NCBI RefSeq assembly: GCF_029227915.1
Contig: NC_079880.1
Coordinates: 16,078,001-16,142,000, forward strand
Length of the DNA: 64,000 bases
Origin: Hydractinia symbiolongicarpus
Taxonomy: Eukaryota > Cnidaria > Hydrozoa > Anthoathecata > Hydractiniidae
Direction: 5' to 3'
The stretch's first letter is position 1. The number at the start of each line of letters is the position of its first letter. The notes under the pieces were generated by a model. It saw nothing but the letters and a program-made list of their open reading frames with translations. It ran no database searches and was not told the DNA's origin. This document shows positions 47,560 through 59,488 of this stretch, piece by piece. The position numbers and the translations under genes are program-made.

Positions 47560-50500
47560 GGTTACCATTGGTTTAGTCCTTCCACTGTCAATGCACTACG
47601 CCGTCCTAAGTTGTTTTCCCTGGTTCCAAGGCTTTAGAACGCCGTAATCCATATGCACACGCCATGAAAATGCTATAATACGGCCTTTTGACGCCTAATA
47701 AAGGCCTTACACGTAAATCACGTGGTTCCACGCGTCCAAGCTTGTTACCATTGGTCTAGTTCTTCCACACTCAATACACTACGCCGTCCTAAGTTGTTTT
47801 CCCTGGTTCCATGGCTTTACAACGCCGTAAACCACATGCGCACGCCATGAGAAGGCTATAATACGGCCTTTTGATGCCTATTAAATTAAATGCCTTACAC
47901 GTAGTCGCGTGGTTCCGCGTGCCTGCGCAGGTTACCATTGGTCTAGTCCTTCCACTCTCAATACACTAAAACGTCCTAAGTTGTTTTCCCTGGTTCCATG
48001 GCTTTAGAACGCCGTAAACCACATGCACACGCCATGAAAAGGCTGTAATACGGCCTTTTGACGCCTAATAAAGGCCTTACACGTAAATTACGTGGTTCCA
48101 CGCTTCCAAGCTTGTTCTCATTGGTCTAGTTCTTCCACTCTCAATACACTAGAACGTTCTAAGTTGTTTTCCCTGGTTCCATTGCTTTAGAACGCCGTAA
48201 ACCACATGCACACGCCATGAAAAGGCTATAATACGACCTTTTGACGCTTATTAAATGCCTTACACGTAAATCGCGTGGTTCCACGTGCCTGCGCAGGTTA
48301 TCATTGGTCTAGTCCTTCCACTGTCCATGCACTGCGACGTCCTAAGTTATTTTCTCTGGCTCCATGGCTTTGGAACGCCGTCAATTACATGCACACACGT
48401 CTATAAGCAGCAATATGGCCTTTTGCCGCCTAAAAAGAGCCTTACACGTGAATTACGCCGTTCCACGCGTCCATACCGGTTACCATTGGTCTAGTCCTTT
48501 CATTCTCAATGAACTAGAACGTCCTAAGTTGTTTTCCCTGTTTCCATGGCTTTAGAACGCCGTAAACCACATGCACACGCCATTGAAAAGCAATAATACC
48601 GCTTTTTGCCCCATAATAAAGTCTTTACACGTAAATCACGTGGTTCCGCATGCCTGCGCAGGTTACTATTGGTCTAGTCCTTCCTTCCACTCTCAGTGCA
48701 CTACGACGTCCTAAATTGTTTACCCTGGTTCCTTGGCTTTAAAACGCCGTCAACTACATGCAAAGACCTCTAAAAGCTGTGATACGGCCTTTGGCGGCCT
48801 ATTAAAGGCCTTACACGTATATCACGTGCTTCCGCGTGCCTGCGCAGGTTACCATTGGTCTAGTCCTTCCACTCTCAATACACTAGAACGTCCTAAGTTG
48901 TTATTTTTGGTTCCAAGGCTTTAGAACGCTGTAATCCACTTGCACACGCCATGAAAACGCTATAATACGGCCATTTGACGTCTAATAAAGGCCTTACACG
49001 TATATCACGTTGTTCCACGCGTCCAAGCTTATTACCATTGGTCTAGTTCTTACACTCTCAATGCACTACGACGTCCTAAATTGTTCTCCCTGACTCCATG
49101 GCTTTAGAACGCCGTCAACTACATGCAAAGGCCTCTAAAGGCTGTAATACGGCCTATTGCGGCCTATTAAAGGCCTTACACGTAACTCACGGAAGCCGCG
49201 TGCCTGCCCAGGCTACAATTGGTCTAGTCCTTCCACTCTCAATACACTACGACAACCTAAGTCTTTTCCCGTAAACCACACGCACACGCCAGGAAAAGGC
49301 CATAATACGGCATTTTAACGCCTATTAAATGCCTTACACGTAAATCGCGCAGTTCCGCGTGCCTGCGCAGGTTTCCATTGGTCTAGTCCTTCTACTCTCA
49401 ATCGAGTACGACGTCCTAAGTTGTTCTCCCCGGCTTCATGGCTTTGGAACGCCGTAAACTACATGCAAAGGCCCCTAAATGCTGTAATTCGGCCTTTTGC
49501 GGCCTATTAAAGGCCTTTTGGGTAAATTACGACGTTCCACGCGTCCATGCCAGTTACCATGGATTTAGTCCTTCTATTCTCAATGGACTAGAACATCGTA
49601 AGTTGTTTTCCCTGGTTCCATGGCTTTAGAACGCCGTAAACCACATGCACACGCCATGAAAAGACTATAATACGGACCTTTGACGCTTATTAAAGGCCTT
49701 ACACGTAAATCACGTGGTTCCACGCGTCCAAGCTTGTTCTCATTGGTCTAGGGCTTTCACTCTCATTACACTACGCCGTCCTAAGTTGTTTTCCCTGTTT
49801 CCATGGCTTTACAACGCCGTAAACCACATGCTCACGCCATGAAAAGGCTATAATACGGCCTTTTGACGCCTATTAAATTAAATGCCTTAGACGTAGTCGC
49901 GTGGCTCCGCGTGCCTGCGCAGGTTACCATTGGTCTAGTCCTTCCACTCTCAATACACTAGAACGTCCTGAGTTGTTTTCCCTGGTTCTATGGCTTTAGA
50001 ACGCCGTAAACCACACGCACACGCCATAAAAAGGCTATAATACGGCCTTTTGACGCTTATTAAATGCCTTACACTTAAATTACGTGGTTCCACGCGTCCA
50101 AGCTTGTTCTCATTGGTCTAGTCCTTCTACTCTCAATGCAGTACGACGTCCTAAGTTGTTTTCCCTGGCTCCATTCCTTAAGAACGCCGTAAACCACATG
50201 CACACGCCATTGAAAAGCTATAATGCCACCTTTTGCGGCCTATTAAAGACCTTACACATAAATTACGTCGTTCCACGCGCCAATGCCGGTTACCATTGGT
50301 CTAGTCCTTCCACTGTCCATGCACTACGTCGTCCTAAGTTATTTTCACTGGCTCAATGGCTTTGGAACGCCGTCAATTACATGCACACACGTCTATAGGC
50401 AGCAATATGGCCTTTTGCTGCCTAATAAAGGCTTTACAGGTAAATCAGGTGGGTCCGCGTGCCTACGCAGTTTAACATTGATTTAGTCCTTCCACTGTCA

Positions 50501-51608
50501 ATGCACTACGCCGTCCTAAGTTGTTTTCCCTGGTTCCATGGCTTTACAACGCCGTAAACCACATGCACACGCCATGAAAAGGCTATAATACGGCCTTTTG
50601 ACGTCTAACAAAGGCCTTACACTTAAATTACGTGGTTCCACGCGTCCAAGCTTGTTCTCATTGGTCTAGGTCTTCCACTCTCATTACACTACGACGTCCT
50701 AAGTTGTCTTCCCCAGCGCCAAAGCTGTACAACGCCGTCAACTACGTGCACATGCGTCTGAAGGCTGCAATACGGCCTTTTGACGCCTATTAAAGGCCTT
50801 ACAGGTAAATCAGGTGGGTCCGCGTGCCTGCGCAGTTTACCATTGATTTAGTCCTTCCACTGTCAATGCACTACGCCGTCCTAAGTTGTTTTCCCTGTTT
50901 CCATGGCTTTCCAACGCCGTAATTCACATGTACACGCCATGAAAAGGCTATAATACGGCCTTTTGACGCCTATTAAATGCCTTACACGTAAATCGCGTGG
51001 TTCCGCGTGCCTGCGCAGGTTACCATTGGTCTAGTCCATCCAGTCTCAATTCACTAGAACGTCCTAAGTTGTTATTCCTGGTTCCATGGCTTTAGAACGC
51101 CGTAATCCACATGCACACGCCATGAAAAGGCTATAATACGGCCTTTTGACGCCTAACAAAGGCCTTACACGTAAATCACGTGGTTCCACGCGTCCAAGCT
51201 TGTTACCATTGGTCTAGTTCTTCCACTCTCAATACACTACGCCGTCCTAAGTTGTTTTCCCTGGTTCCATGGCTTTACAACGCCGTAAACCTCATGCACA
51301 CGCCATGAAAAGGCTATAATACGGCCTTTTGACGCCTAACAAAGGCCTTACAGGTAAATCACGTGGTTCCACGCGTCCAAGCTTGTTACCATTAGTCTAG
51401 CCCTTCCACTCTCACTACACTAGAACGTCCTAAGTTGTTTTTCCTGGTTCCATGGCTTCAGAAAGCCGTAAACTACATGCACACGCCATGAAAATGCTGT
51501 AATACGGCCTTTTGACGCCTAATAAAGGCCTTACATGTAAATTACGTGGTTCCACGCTTCCAAGCTTGTTCTCATTGGTCCAGTTCTTTTGAAAGGCTAT
51601 AATACGGC
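47560..51608 (+). repeat. About 4.05-kb satellite block, copy 1
   Basis: Recurs at 52582-56650 with shifts of 5022, then 5018, then 5041 bp. The steps are a 4-bp CTTC duplication here (CCTTCCTTCCACTC, 48680) and a 23-bp deletion here at about 49268 (TTTTCCCGTAAACC, missing the GCTCCATGGCTTTAGAACG part). Otherwise the copies are nearly identical by eye. Confidence 0.9.
51495..51595 (+). repeat. Half-monomer (about 101 bp), block copy 1
   Basis: GGTCCAGTTCTTTTGAAAGG joins the middle of one monomer to the end of another, as at 46571. Its counterpart in block copy 2 is 56537-56636. Confidence 0.85.
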
Positions 51609-52581
51609 CATTTGACGTCTAATAAAGGCCTTACACGTATATCACGTTGTTCCACGCGTCCAAGCTTATTACCATTGGTCTAGTTTTTACACTCTCAATG
51701 CACTACGACGTCCTAAATTGTTCTCCCTGACTCCATGGCTTTAGAACGCCGTCAACTACATGCAAAGGCCTCTAAAGGCTGTAATACGGCCTATTGCGGC
51801 CTATTAAAGGCCTTACACGTAACTCACGGAAGCCGCGTGCCTGCCCAGGCTACAATTGATTTAGTCCTTCCACTCTCAATACACTACAACAATCTAAGTC
51901 TTTTCCCTAGCTCCATGGCTTTAGAACGCCGTAAACCACACGCACACGCCAGGAAAAGGCCATAATACGTCATTTTAACGCCTATTAAATGCCTTACACG
52001 TAAATCGCGCAGTTCCGCGTGCCTGCGCAGGTTTCCATTGGTCTAGTCCTTCTACTCTCAATCGAGTACGACGTCCTAAGTTGTTCTCCCCGGCTTTATG
52101 GCTTTGGAACGCCGTAAACTACATGCAAAGGCCCCTAAATGCTGTAATTCGGCCTTTTGCGGCCTATTAAAGGCCTTTTGGGTAAATTACGACGTTCCAC
52201 GCGTCCATGCCAGTTACCATGGGTTTAGTCCTTCTATTCTCAATGGACTAGAACATCGTAAGTTGTTTTCCCTGGTTCCATGGCTTTAGAACGCCGTAAA
52301 CCACATGCACACGCCATGAAAAGACTATAATACGGACTTTTGACGGTTATTAAAGGCCTTACACGTAAATCACGTGGTTCCACGCGTCCAAGCTTGTTCT
52401 CATTGGTCTAGGGCTTTCACTCTCATTACACTACGCCGTCCTAAGTTGTTTTCCCTGTTTCCATGGCTTTACAACGCCGTAAACCACATGCTCACGCAAT
52501 GAAAAGGCTATAATACGGCCTTTTGACGCCTATTAAATTAAATGCTTTAGACGTAGTCGCGTGGTTCCGCGTGCCTGCGCA
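51609..52581 (+). repeat. Partial block copy between the two 4-kb copies
   Basis: Matches about 48971-49921 of copy 1 (shift 2637, then 2660 after the 23-bp deletion in copy 1) and the equivalent part of copy 2. It starts exactly where copy 1 diverges from copy 2 (GGCCATTTGACGTC in place of GGCCTTTTGACGCC). So a rightward exchange placed a short repeat of an internal piece here. Confidence 0.85.
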
Positions 52582-55500
52582 GGTTACCATTGGTTTAGTC
52601 CTTCCACTGTCAATGCACTACGCCGTCCTAAGTTGTTTTCCCTGGTTCCAAGGCTTTAGAACGCCGTAATCCATATGCACACGCCATGAAAATGCTATAA
52701 TACGGCCTTTTAACGCCTAATAAAGGCCTTACACGTAAATCACGTGATTCCACGCGTCCAAGCTTGTTACCATTGGTCTAGTTCTTCCACACTCAATACA
52801 CTACGCCGTCCTAAGTTGTTTTCCCTGGTTCCATGGCTTTACAACGCCGTAAACCACATGCGCACGCCATGAGAAGGCTATAATACGGCCTTTTGATGCC
52901 TATTAAATTAAATGCCTTACACGTAGTCGCGTGGTTCCGCGTGCCTGCGCAGGTTACCATTGGTCTAGTCCTTCCACTCTCAATACACTAAAACGTCCTA
53001 AGTTGTTTTCCCTGGTTCCATGGCTTTAGAACGCCGTAAACCACATGCACACGCCATGAAAAGGCTGTAATACGGCCTTTTGACGCCTAATAAAGGCCTT
53101 ACACGTAAATTACGTGGTTCCACGCTTCCAAGCTTGTTCTCATTGGTCTAGTTCTTCCACTCTCAATACACTAGAACGTTCTAAGTTGTTTTCCCTGGTT
53201 CCATTGCTTTAGAACGCCGTAAACCACATGCACACGCCATGAAAAGGCTATAATACGACCTTTTGACGCTTATTAAATGCCTTACACGTAAATCGCGTGG
53301 TTCCACGTGCCTGCGCAGGTTATCATTGGTCTAGTCCTTCCACTGTCCATGCACTGCGACGTCCTAAGTTATTTTCTCTGGCTCCATGGCTTTGGAACGC
53401 CGTCAATTACATGCACACACGTCTATAAGCAGCAATATGGCCTTTTGCCGCCTAAAAAGAGCCTTACACGTGAATTACGCCGTTCCACGCGTCCATACCG
53501 GTTACCATTGGTCTAGTCCTTTCATTCTCAATGAACTAGAACGTCCTAAGTTGTTTTCCCTGTTTCCATGGCTTTAGAACGCCGTAAACCACATGCACAC
53601 GCCATTGAAAAGCAATAATACCGCTTTTTGCCCCATAATAAAGTCTTTACACGTAAATCACGTGGTTCCGCATGCCTGCGCAGGTTACTATTGGTCTAGT
53701 CCTTCCACTCTCAGTGCACTACGACGTCCTAAATTGTTTACCCTGGTTCCTTGGCTTTAAAACGCCGTCAACTACATGCAAAGACCTCTAAAAGCTGTGA
53801 TACGGCCTTTGGCGGCCTATTAAAGGCCTTACACGTATATCACGTGCTTCCGCGTGCCTGCGCAGGTTACCATTGGTCTAGTCCTTCCACTCTCAATACA
53901 CTAGAACGTCCTAAGTTGTTATTTTTGGTTCCAAGGCTTTAGAACGCTGTAATCCACTTGCACACGCCATGAAAACGCTATAATACGGCCATTTGACGTC
54001 TAATAAAGGCCTTACACGTATATCACGTTGTTCCACGCGTCCAAGCTTATTACCATTGGTCTAGTTCTTACACTCTCAATGCACTACGACGTCCTAAATT
54101 GTTCTCCCTGACTCCATGGCTTTAGAACGCCGTCAACTACATGCAAAGGCCTCTAAAGGCTGTAATACGGCCTATTGCGGCCTATTAAAGGCCTTACACG
54201 TAACTCACGGAAGCCGCGTGCCTGCCCAGGCTACAATTGGTCTAGTCCTTCCACTCTCAATACACTACGACAACCTAAGTCTTTTCCCTAGCTCCATGGC
54301 TTTAGAACGCCGTAAACCACACGCACACGCCAGGAAAAGGCCATAATACGGCATTTTAACGCCTATTAAATGCCTTACACGTAAATCGCGCAGTTCCGCG
54401 TGCCTGCGCAGGTTTCCATTGGTCTAGTCCTTCTACTCTCAATCGAGTACGACGTCCTAAGTTGTTCTCCCCGGCTTCATGGCTTTGGAACGCCGTAAAC
54501 TACATGCAAAGGCCCCTAAATGCTGTAATTCGGCCTTTTGCGGCCTATTAAAGGCCTTTTGCGTAAATTACGACGTTCCACGCGTCCATGCCAGTTACCA
54601 TGGATTTAGTCCTTCTATTCTCAATGGACTAGAACATCGTAAGTTGTTTTCCCTGGTTCCATGGCTTTAGAACGCCGTAAACCACATGCACACGCCATGA
54701 AAAGACTATAATACGGACCTTTGACGCTTATTAAAGGCCTTACACGTAAATCACGTGGTTCCACGCGTCCAAGCTTGTTCTCATTGGTCTAGGGCTTTCA
54801 CTCTCATTACACTACGCCGTCCTAAGTTGTTTTCCCTGTTTCCATGGCTTTACAACGCCGTAAACCACATGCTCACGCCATGAAAAGGCTATAATACGGC
54901 CTTTTGACGCCTATTAAATTAAATGCCTTAGACGTAGTCGCGTGGCTCCGCGTGCCTGCGCAGGTTACCATTGGTCTAGTCCTTCCACTCTCAATACACT
55001 AGAACGTCCTGAGTTGTTTTCCCTGGTTCTATGGCTTTAGAACGCCGTAAACCACACGCACACGCCATAAAAAGGCTATAATACGGCCTTTTGACGCTTA
55101 TTAAATGCCTTACACTTAAATTACGTGGTTCCACGCGTCCAAGCTTGTTCTCATTGGTCTAGTCCTTCTACTCTCAATGCAGTACGACGTCCTAAGTTGT
55201 TTTCCCTGGCTCCATTCCTTGAGAACGCCGTAAACCACATGCACACGCCATTGAAAAGCTATAATGCCACCTTTTGCGGCCTATTAAAGACCTTACACAT
55301 AAATTACGTCGTTCCACGCGCCAATGCCGGTTACCATTGGTCTAGTCCTTCCACTGTCCATGCACTACGTCGTCCTAAGTTATTTTCTCTGGCTCAATGG
55401 CTTTGGAACGCCGTCAATTACATGCACACACGTCTATAGGCAGCAATATGGCCTTTTGCTGCCTAATAAAGGCTTTACAGGTAAATCAGGTGGGTCCGCG

Positions 55501-56650
55501 TGCCTACGCAGTTTAACATTGATTTAGTCCTTCCACTGTCAATGCACTACGCCGTCCTAAGTTGTTTTCCCTGGTTCCATGGCTTTACAACGCCGTAAAC
55601 CACATGCACACGCCATGAAAAGGCTATAATACGGCCTTTTGACGTCTAACAAAGGCCTTACACTTAAATTACGTGGTTCCACGCGTCCAAGCTTGTTCTC
55701 ATTGGTCTAGGTCTTCCACTCTCATTACACTACGACGTCCTAAGTTGTCTTCCCCAGCGCCAAAGCTGTACAACGCCGTCAACTACGTGCACATGCGTCT
55801 GAAGGCTGCAATACGGCCTTTTGCCGCCTATTAAAGGCCTTACAGGTAAATCAGGTGGGTCCGCGTGCCTGCGCAGTTTACCATTGATTTAGTCCTTCCA
55901 CTGTCAATGCACTACGCCGTCCTAAGTTGTTTTCCCTGTTTCCATGGCTTTCCAACGGCGTAATTCACATGTACACGCCATGAAAAGGCAATAATACGGC
56001 CTTTTGACGCCTATTAAAAACCTTACACGTAAATCGCGTGGTTCCGCGTGCCTGCGCAGGTTACCATTGGTCTAGTCCATCCAGTCTCAATTCACTAGAA
56101 CGTCCTAAGTTGTTATTCCTGGTTCCATGGCTTTAGAACGCCGTAATCCACATGCACACGCCATGAAGAGGCTATAATACGGCCTTTTGACGCCTAACAA
56201 AGGCCTTACACGTAAATCACGTGGTTCCACGCGTCCAAGCTTGTTACCATTGGTCTAGTTCTTCCACTCTCAATACACTACGCCGTCCTAAGTTGTTTTC
56301 CCTGGTTCCATGGCTTTACAACGCCGTAAACCTCATGCACACGCCATGAAAAGGCTATAATACGGCCTTTTGACGCCTAACAAAGGCCTTACAGGTAAAT
56401 CACGTGGTTCCACGCGTCCAAGCTTGTTACCATTAGTCTAGCCCTTCCACTCTCACTACACTAGAACGTCCTAAGTTGTTTTTCCTGGTTCCATGGCTTC
56501 AGAAAGCCGTAAACTACATGCACACGCCATGAAAATGCTGTAATACGGCCTTTTGACGCCTAATAAAGGCCTTACATGTAAATTACGTGGTTCCACGCTT
56601 CCAAGCTTGTTCTCATTGGTCCAGTTCTTTTGAAAGGCTATAATACGGCC
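52582..56650 (+). repeat. About 4.05-kb satellite block, copy 2
   Basis: Second copy of 47560-51608. It keeps the 23 bp that copy 1 lost, so it is closer to the ancestral form at that point. It includes a half-monomer at 56537-56636. Beyond 56650 the sequence resembles 46587 onward, linking it to an older version of the same neighbourhood. Confidence 0.9.
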
Positions 56651-58652
56651 TTTTGACGCCTATTAGAGGCCTTACACGTAAATTGCGTGGTTCCGCATGC
56701 CTGCGCAGGTTACTATTGGTCTAGTCTTTCCACTCTCAGTGCACTACAACGTCCTAAATTGTTTACCCTGGTTCCTTGGCTTCAAAACGCCGTCAACTAC
56801 TTGCAAAGACCTCTAAAAGCTGTGATACGGCCTTTTGCGGCCTATTAAAGGCCTTACACGTATATCACGTGCTTCCGCGTGCCTGCGCAGGTTACCATTG
56901 GTCTAGTCCTTCCACTCTCAATACACTAGAACGTCCTAAGTTGTTATTCTTGGTTCCAAGGCTTTAGAACGCTGTAATTCACTTGCACACGCCATGAAAA
57001 CGGTATAATACGGCCTTTTGACGTCTAATAAAGGCCTTACACGTATAAAACGTTGTTCCACGCGTCCAAATTTGTTACCATTGGTCTAGTTCTTCCACTC
57101 TCAATGCACTACGACGTCCTAAATTGTTCTCCCTGACTCCATGGCTTTAGAACGCCGGCAACTACATGCAAAGGCCTCTAAAGGCTGTAATACGGCCTAT
57201 TGCGGCCTATTAAAGGCCTTACACGTAACTCACGGAAGCCGCGTGCCTGCCAAGGTTACAATTAGTCTAGTCCTTCCACTCTCAATACACTACGACAATC
57301 TAAGTCTTTTTCCTGGCTCCATGGCTTTAGAACGCCGTAAACCACACGCACACGCCAGGAAAAGGCCATAATACGGCATTTTAACGCCTATTTAATGCCT
57401 TACACGTAAATCGCGCAGTTCTGCGTGCCTGCGCAGGTTTCCATTGGTCTAGTCCTTCCAGTCTCAATTCACTAGAACGTCCTAAGTTGTTATTCCTGGT
57501 TCCGTGGCTTTAGAACGCCGTAATCCACATGCACACGCCATGAAAAGGCTATAATACGGCCTTTTGATGCCTAACAAAGGCCTTACACGTAAATCACGTG
57601 GTTCCACGCGTCCAAGCTTGTTACCATTGGTCTAGTTCTTCCACTCTCAATACACTAGAACGTTCTAAGTTGTTTTCCCTGGTTCCATTGCTTTAGAACG
57701 CCGTTAACCACATGCACACGCCATAAAAAGGCTATAATACGGCCTTTTGACGCTTATTAAATGCCTTACACGTAAATCGCGTGGTTCCGCGCGCCTGCGC
57801 AGGTTACCATTGGTCTAGTCCTTCCACTGTCCATGCACTACCACGTCCTAAGTTATTTTCTCTGGATCCATGGCTTTGGAACGCCGTCAATTACATGCAC
57901 ACACGTCTATAAGCAGCAATATGGCCTTTTGCCGCCTAAAAAAAGCCTTACACGTGAATTACGCCGTTCCACGCGTCCATACCGGTTACCATTGGTCTAG
58001 TCCTTCCATTCTCAATGAACTAGAACGTCCTAAGTTGTTTTCCCTGTTTCCATGGCTTTAGAACGCCGTAAACCACATGCACACGCCATTGAAAAGCAAT
58101 AATACCGCTTTTTGCCCCCTATTAAAGTCTTTACACGTAAATCACGTGGTTCCGCATGCCTGCGCAAGTTACTATTGGTCTAGTCCTACTACTCTCAATG
58201 CAGTACGACGTCCTAAGTTGTTTTCCCCGGCTTCATGGCTTTGGAACGCCGTAAACTACATGCAAAGGCCTCTAAATGCTGTAATTCGGCTTTTTGCGGC
58301 CTATTAAAGGCCTTTTGCGTAAATTACGACGTTCCACGCGTCCATGCCAGTTACCATGGGTCTAGTCCTTCTATTCTCAATGGACTGGAACGTCGTAAGT
58401 TGTTTTCCCTGGTTCCATGGCTTTAGAACGCCGTAAACCACATGCACACGCCATGAAAAGACTATAATACGGACTTTTGACGCTTATTAAAGGCCTTACA
58501 CGTAAATTACGTGGTTCCACGCGTCCAAGCTTGTTCTCATTGGTCTAGGGCTTTCACTCTCATTACACTACGACGTCCTAAGTTGTTTTCCCCAGCGCCA
58601 AGGCTGTACAATGCCGTCAACTACGTGCACATGCGTCTGAAGGCTGCAATAC

Positions 58653-59430
58653 ATAAAAAGAGGGCTGCTGTTATTTATAGTTTTAGAGATTTCTATACAC
58701 AATGACCGTAAGCGATTTACATTCATGTGACTCTTGCTGGAATTTTTAAGTAAATTTTCGTATGTACTTATCGTATCATTATACAGAAATCTTAATGCTC
58801 GTTTTTGTATCATTTCGACTTTAGATAAAGATTTAGAAGAAGAAAAATGCCATATAAGGGAACAATAATTGAAATTTGCGTAGATAAAACTTTGAACTAA
58901 AATATATTTTGCTTGAAAGGATAAGAAACTTCTAAATCGAAATAAGGCATTTAGTTGGGCTGATGCTTTGCGACACAAATCACTAACGTGTCTGTCAAAA
59001 TTTAATTTATTGTCTATAGTCACACCTAGTAATTTCACATTATTTTCACTTTCAATAGTTTTATTTCCTATATCAAATTTTAGACCTAATGTATCTGCCT
59101 TATTCTTTGTCAGAATTATCGAGTGAAACTTTTCAGGGTGTGCAATCATTTTATTCTCTTTTAACCAGGAGAGGGCAGTTTTAGCTTCGTTTTCTAAAGT
59201 ATTTATCAAATTAGGAATAGAATTTGAGAAGTTGGATATTGTGTTATCATCAGCGTAATTATGTAGCTTATATTTTTCTATAAAAAGAAACAAATCATTT
59301 ATAAATATATTGAATATGATAGGTCCCAAAATAGAACCTTGTGGTACACCAGATAAGATAATTTGAAATAGACTATAGATCCCATTTATTCGAGTGGCTT
59401 GCTCTCTATCAGTAAGATAAGATAGAATGG
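58653..59430 (-). pseudogene. Reverse transcriptase fragment of the LINE relic
   Basis: Read from about 59428 down, the open frame gives LSYLTDREQATRINGIYS, then GVPQGSILGP, FNIFINDLF and YADD (59246-59257), followed by the thumb region (LLGVTIDNKLNFDRHV, NYCSLIWHF, KRALRFLYND) and MNVNRLRSLCIEISKTINN. LINE coding breaks off at SSPLFM. The frame runs on into antisense satellite to 58568, adding about two dozen codons of no meaning. RT fingers upstream of SYL and the C-terminal end are missing, so it is non-functional. Confidence 0.85.
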
Positions 59431-59487
59431 AAAACTCTCATCTAGTTTGGTTTCAGCAAATACAAAATAATCAGGTGAAAATTTTGT
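59431..59487 (-). pseudogene. APE-type endonuclease fragment fused to the RT
   Basis: The minus strand encodes FSPDYFVFAETKLDESFP, the conserved second motif of LINE apurinic-type endonucleases (ETKLD followed by SFP). The next codons switch, one base out of frame, into the RT region. In an intact element several hundred codons separate these points, so the relic carries a large internal deletion with its junction at about 59428-59431. Confidence 0.75.
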
Positions 59488-59488
59488 G

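Larger units (their letters stand above)
43386..58652 (+). repeat. 182-bp satellite array, block 3
   Basis: Same satellite and orientation as the other blocks. It is dominated by large duplicated blocks, listed separately. A diagnostic 5-bp insertion giving CCTATTAAATTAAATGCC marks one subtype at 47877, 49868, 52529, 52900 and 54910, with another copy beyond the LINE relic at 59510. No host gene is seen. Confidence 0.96.
58653..59488 (-). mobile_element. Internally deleted LINE relic (Jockey/CR1-like)
   Basis: An 836-bp AT-rich insert read on the minus strand: a short endonuclease piece (59431-59487), then directly the reverse transcriptase from its GVPQGS region onward. It stops inside the RT C-terminal region at 58653, with no 3' UTR or tail. 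Both ends abut satellite (GGCTGCAATAC/ATAAAAAGAG and TTTTGTG/CTATAATACGG). It differs clearly from the LINE at 28.7 kb in protein sequence, so it belongs to another family. The left and right satellite flanks belong to different monomer subtypes. Confidence 0.88.
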
